Below are positions 59,519-64,000 of a stretch of 64,000 nt of DNA, piece by piece. Within the stretch, counting starts at the first letter, position 1, and every line of letters starts with the position of its first letter. The DNA is from Manduca sexta (lineage: Eukaryota; Arthropoda; Insecta; Lepidoptera; Sphingidae): positions 8,549,245 to 8,613,244 of the forward strand of contig NC_051119.1 of the NCBI RefSeq assembly GCF_014839805.1, read 5' to 3'. The position numbers and the translations under genes are program-made. The notes under the pieces were generated by a model that saw only the letters and a list, made by a program, of their open reading frames with translations, had not been told where the DNA came from and searched no databases.

Positions 59519-59591
59519 TGCCCCGGGTGAGGATCGAACTCACGACCTTAAGATTATGAGACTTACGCGCTGCCTACTGCGCTACCGAGGC
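59519..59591 (-). tRNA. tRNA-Met (CAT), elongator
   Basis: 73 nt. Acceptor GCCTCGG pairs with CCGGGGC, including one T-G wobble; discriminator A; T arm GTGAG/CTCAC; CTCATAA anticodon loop with CAT at positions 34-36. The anticodon stem has a paired A-T where insects usually have C-G, a compensated change. No intron. Confidence 0.95.
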
Positions 59592-62165
59592 TGTTGACGT
59601 GGCAGTCTAAATAACGATATAAGTGTCGTCATTTTAATAAAATAATAGTATTGTATAAATGAAACACCTACATTTTACTTATCAATCTACTGACCTGTCG
59701 CATAATAATGATTGATGAACTGCAATATCAAAACATGTCTCAATTTTTTCCCTGATAACAATAAAAATTAAACAAGAAATAAGTGTGTACCTAAAGGTGA
59801 CTAGAAACTAAAAGTACTAAACAAAATGATACTCTATAATTATTTCATTTATTTATAACGTATATATAAGTATCAATATCTATTTTGAGAAGTTTTAAAG
59901 CTAATTTTAAAACAGTTTTCAAATGGCCTTAATTAATCGACTCGGAATTTTAAAAAAGAACTTCTTTATTTAAAAATCCGAGATTATAACATTCGTTATG
60001 TAATCAGATCATTCGGTTTATTTTATTCATTAATCGATAATTCACAACACCGCGAATACTTTCAAATACGAAAACACAATGTTGTCACCTGCAAAAAATC
60101 TTTTTATTTTCCTTCAACAGTTATTTCTTACATAACTTGCCTATCTGATTAAGATAATATCTTTAAATTACTATTACAAAATTAGTTGATTGTTCAAAGT
60201 GTCGTTACTTAAGCGGTTGTCTTTGGTCATTTAAGTTTTATTTGTGTAAATTGTGAAAGAAATCTTTTCCTACCTTTTAATGTTTAGTAATTACGTGTAT
60301 AAATTTGTAAAGGTACGAGAGTAATAAAATATCTCGAGATTTAATTGTGATTATCATTTATATTTATTACCTTATCACAAAACTTAGCTTTAATGGAGTT
60401 CGTCTTATAATAGTTATTGGTGGCAGTAATTACAAAAAAATTATTATGTTTTTTAATTATTAAAAAATTGATGAATGTATAAGCCGCAAATTACCAAGAA
60501 AAACACGAAAAAAGTTTTCTATTTTTTTTTTCAACGGCCAGTAAGAATTTAAATTAATTATTTTTTCCGCGAGTACACACAAGGTATACAATAATATTAT
60601 GGTACCGACACGTTGAAAAGTCAATGAACAGAAGCAGAAATAATTATTTGCGGAAACAACCACAGGCCGATCTTAGTAAATAATAATTTATGTATGTGTA
60701 GCAAAGTCACCCGCCGACCTAGACCTAGCCAAAGGTTTTCAGGAAGAAATATTGGCGAAGGAAACCATTTACAACGCAGGGTGTCCACTGACACGATCGA
60801 ATTATTGCTTATTTATACCACCACTCGTATACGTGGTGATCCTATTTGATTTTTTTTTCACAAATTATTTTTCAAGATGAACAAAAAAATATTATAGTGA
60901 TTGTTTTAATAAATCAATATTTTCCATACAGATAAGTTGTGTTTTTAAATAAATAAGTAAAGAAATATGTCTAGTCATTAAAGGGCCATCATTTTCTTTG
61001 CAACATGAGTACGTATGTTCCAATTACATACGCCATTAGAGTTATACTGTTATGACATAGAAGGAGATGTTATTGTCACAACAAACACAAATCCAATACA
61101 ATGTAAATCTAAATGACTTGAAACTGTATAAAACTACGTAATTTCTAGTTAACTTAGAACAGAACACATTCATTGTAGATTATGGTTTGGTAGATCATAA
61201 ACAACGTTATATTAAAAGAACATGTTTGCTTTACCACCATTTCTAGCGTAGGAGTTTTATTAGGTAATGTAAGTTGCACCAAGGACTTGGTATAAACTTT
61301 TATTGCCATGTATTTAAAGGCAGCCATCTCAAATTCTTAATGTTTCCACCCACTTGCGTTTAAAAGCATAAAAGCATTTTACGAAGGTCTAACTACATGT
61401 TTTTTTAAACAATGCCAGTAACCGAAATGGTGAGTGAATGGTGACCCATAAACACTAAATATCTAATTGAAAACACGTGATGAACCTCTAAGAAAAGGAA
61501 AGCGATTCTACATGAGTGGGATCATGGATGAACGCGCAAAACTTAGCAGAGTTGTTATCTCCGCGTTTTTTATGAATCAGTGATAATATTCTGTTTAAGT
61601 TGATTCAAAAATTCAAAAATATATTTCAGCATCAACTTATCGCCATTTTTTTTAAAAATAGTAATATATATTTGCGTAATTTTGCAAATTCAGTAATATT
61701 TTATGCCTAATCGCTGCGCCCACACCCTGTATTCGCGGTACAGAGCAATCATGTCGTTTACGGATTACGGAAAGTCTTGTATGTGGCAATTAAATTAGTG
61801 TAACATCCTGTAGCATTGGATAAACAGCTTTGATCTTTAAAATAAACATATTAAGAGTTATTTCATATATAATCGTTGTATTGGGCAAGTACGAGCGTGT
61901 TTATACCTTAAAAACTTTTACTTTTGATTGATTCAGTCCGTTTTAAATCAGTTTTTACCGTAACGTTATTTTTTTAGTGTCGTAAGTATTTAACTAGCAA
62001 TGCAACTAAATTTGACTAAATTTATGATTAATTTATCCTATTCCTGGTGAATATAAATACCGAATATAATAATTTAATAATATTAAATACTTCTTTATGT
62101 ATCTATAGATCAAGTTTTTGGTTATATTTGTAATTTATTTTTCATGAAGATATAAATAATAAATA
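59592..62165. other. No gene recognised
   Basis: AT-rich intergenic DNA with no convincing coding frame or repeat boundary. Confidence 0.5.
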
Positions 62166-62267
62166 GTAAAGTTTTATCCAAATCCGTTCAGTAGTTTTTT
62201 CGTTAAAGAGGAACAAACATACATACATCCATCCACACAAACTTTCGCATTTATAATATTAGTATGA
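62166..62267 (-). mobile_element. Helitron 5' end fragment
   Basis: On the minus strand it starts TCATACTAATATTATAAATG, a common moth Helitron 5' terminus, preceded by A. No 3' end was found. Confidence 0.55.
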
Positions 62268-62791
62268 TTAGTAGGATGTGTAGCATCGCGCATATCTTAC
62301 TATCGCGATTCAACGAACTGACAGTTTTGCGGGGTGCGTGCGTTGACAGCTTTCAATTGAAGCGAACGTTAAATCTCAAATTTTGATCCAAGTGACAAAG
62401 AGGAAATTTCTTGTAGGTCCTAATAATTCAATAAAAGTATATTTATGTTTAATCTAGTAAAGTAACGTCCCTTCCCTGTCCTCACACAAAAAATACAAAG
62501 ATAATACTTTCCCAAGGGAACTCTTGCTAGAAACCCCCATATATAGCAGACCTTGTTCATAAAACTCCATCTAAAACTGAAAGTTAATTACCCGAACCCC
62601 AAATTGCATGTCGTCACCAGCCACCTGCCTGCAGTCTCGTGACCTCAGTCGTGAGCAGTCCAAATGTCGCGGCCTTACCAGCGCATCTATCTGACGTTAA
62701 ACGTTAACTTATATATTAGCTAAATGTTTCTGCCCCATCAATCACTTAAACTTGCACACACACGGTAAGCAGTACTAGTCTTGCTATAGAG

Positions 62792-63113
62792 CGGCGATAA
62801 CCTAGTTAGGTGTGGAACGGACTGCCGAGACGAATGTCCGCAGGTTCAAATCCCGAGGGCACACACCTCTGACATTTCTAAAAATAATTATGTGTATATT
62901 CTTTGTGAGTTGTCGCTTGCTTTAGCGGTGAAGGAAAACATCGTGAGGAAACCTGCATACCTGAGAAATTCTCTAAAGGAATTTTGAGGGTGTGTGAAGT
63001 CTACCAATCCGCACTAGGCCAGCGTGGTAGACTCAGGTCTAATCCCTCTCAGTAGTTAGAGGAGGCCCGTGCCCAGCATTGGGCCAGTGTATAATACAGG
63101 GCTGATATTATAT
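62792..63113 (+). repeat. tRNA-derived SINE, family A
   Basis: Near-complete copy: A box-like TAACCTAGTTAGG, B box GGTTCAAATCCC, body and end matching 35808-36133. Confidence 0.88.
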
Positions 63114-63149
63114 TACTAGTCGTGCAGAGAAGCGGGTCAGGCGGCTGCC

Positions 63150-63330
63150 AGAAGTCATCATCATCATCAGCATCATCAGCCGCAGGATGTCCACTGCTAA
63201 ACATAGGCCTCCTCCAAAGATTTTCAGATAGACCTATTGGAAGCGGCTTGCATACAGCGACTTTTATGAGGCCATCTGTCCACATTGTGGATGAACATCC
63301 GACGCTACGCTTGCCAGTTCGTGCTGCCCG
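63150..63330 (-). mobile_element. RTE-like LINE 3' end
   Basis: Minus-strand copy of the same LINE end: GATGATGATGATG-type tail (here ATCATCATC on plus), 'atgtccactgctaaacatag' and 'ggcctcctccaaagattttc' blocks, and the upstream 'gtccacattgtgga' block. About 40 bases from the SINE. Confidence 0.75.
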
Positions 63331-64000
63331 AAATGCTAGGTTTAACGAGAGGAAACGGCTTACGAAGACATCAAAGGTAAGGTGACAGTTACCTTAGGGC
63401 CTACGTACGTTTTTAAATCAAATGAATTGCATTCGTGACACGATGTTTGTGAGTCCTCAGCGCGCTTTTATTATTCACAAATCCCAACGGTGAAACGTTT
63501 GAAGGATGTCAACAGTTCAAATAAACGTAGTGTACATAGGTTTTATCGTAAAATAAAGTAAATCATCACATCACAATTGATTTAGAAAGTTCAAACTGGT
63601 AGATAGCGGATAAAATTACTTTTGGACAATATTTAAGAGATATTACATTGTTTTTTATTAACAGTATAAAATTATGGTTGTGTCTGTGCGGAACCACACA
63701 GCGGTATTACTCGTTCGACAATCGTGATGGCAGTCAATGCCATAACGGAAGGAAATAAGGTCAAACAATACTCATGGCAACCCTAGCTTATTTATTACAA
63801 CATACTCGTACATACATGTGAAACCTAATTCAGTATCTAAATACTGAACACTGTATACTTATATACCTGTTAAAACAGCAAAGTTTGTTAGTTTGTCCTT
63901 TTATCTCGTAGGTATCTTGAAAAAATTGGGTGAATAGATATCAATGCAAGTTATGTTACAGAGAAAATCCATTAAACATAAGGTAAAAAATAGCATAAAA
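63331..64000. other. No gene recognised
   Basis: AT-rich to the window end; nothing supportable was seen. Confidence 0.5.

Noticed and set aside
1..64000. CRISPR arrays, operons, prophage or bacterial mobile systems
   Set aside because: Intron structure, SINEs and LINEs show animal nuclear DNA; no direct-repeat spacer array was seen.

Overview
This is animal DNA, almost certainly from a moth or butterfly (Lepidoptera). The background is AT-rich with short GC-rich exons. Introns carry standard GT/AG borders. The repeats are typical of moths: tRNA-derived SINEs, Helitrons with TC...CTAG ends, RTE-like LINE tails ending in GATGAT, and a hAT deletion derivative. The window is a scaffold, not one contig: two gaps of exactly 500 N (3737-4236 and 24044-24543) separate three contigs.

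Layout. Bases 1-3736 are the left copy of a roughly 3.9-kb duplication whose right copy is 26702-30621. The middle contig (4237-24043) carries most of a large minus-strand gene, lingerer (lig, the UBAP2/UBAP2L homologue). I could chain 19 coding exons (8022-24043) with compatible phases into 815 codons. The N-terminal UBA-domain exons and the last exon are missing. Its introns hold two near-identical Helitrons, a 5'-truncated LINE split by one of them, SINE fragments, palindromic elements and a strong G-quadruplex motif. The third contig holds an intronless plus-strand gene for a CFAP100 (CCDC37)-like ciliary coiled-coil protein (30649-32419). A 10-kb repeat-rich stretch follows, then a minus-strand gene for La-related protein 6 (LARP6, called Acheron in Manduca; 44183-45414) with a visible TATA/initiator promoter. 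The remaining 18 kb is gene-poor: one tRNA-Met(CAT) gene, a complete non-autonomous hAT element with an 8-bp target duplication, LINE tails and SINEs.

The genes do not form a pathway. lig encodes a ubiquitin-associated RNA-granule protein, LARP6 an RNA-binding La-family protein, and CFAP100 an axonemal protein. Both CFAP100 and LARP6 are broken by a single-base length change in a T run that exactly restores the family reading frame when undone. With the 500-N gaps and the duplicated contig ends, this points to assembly error and retained haplotypes rather than biology. I found no dramatically new system. The best leads are the nested Helitron-in-LINE insertion with an exact empty site, the self-complementary dispersed element family (one copy abutting a lig splice donor), the hAT derivative with GGATCC subterminal repeats, and the unplaced first exons inside the duplicated segment.
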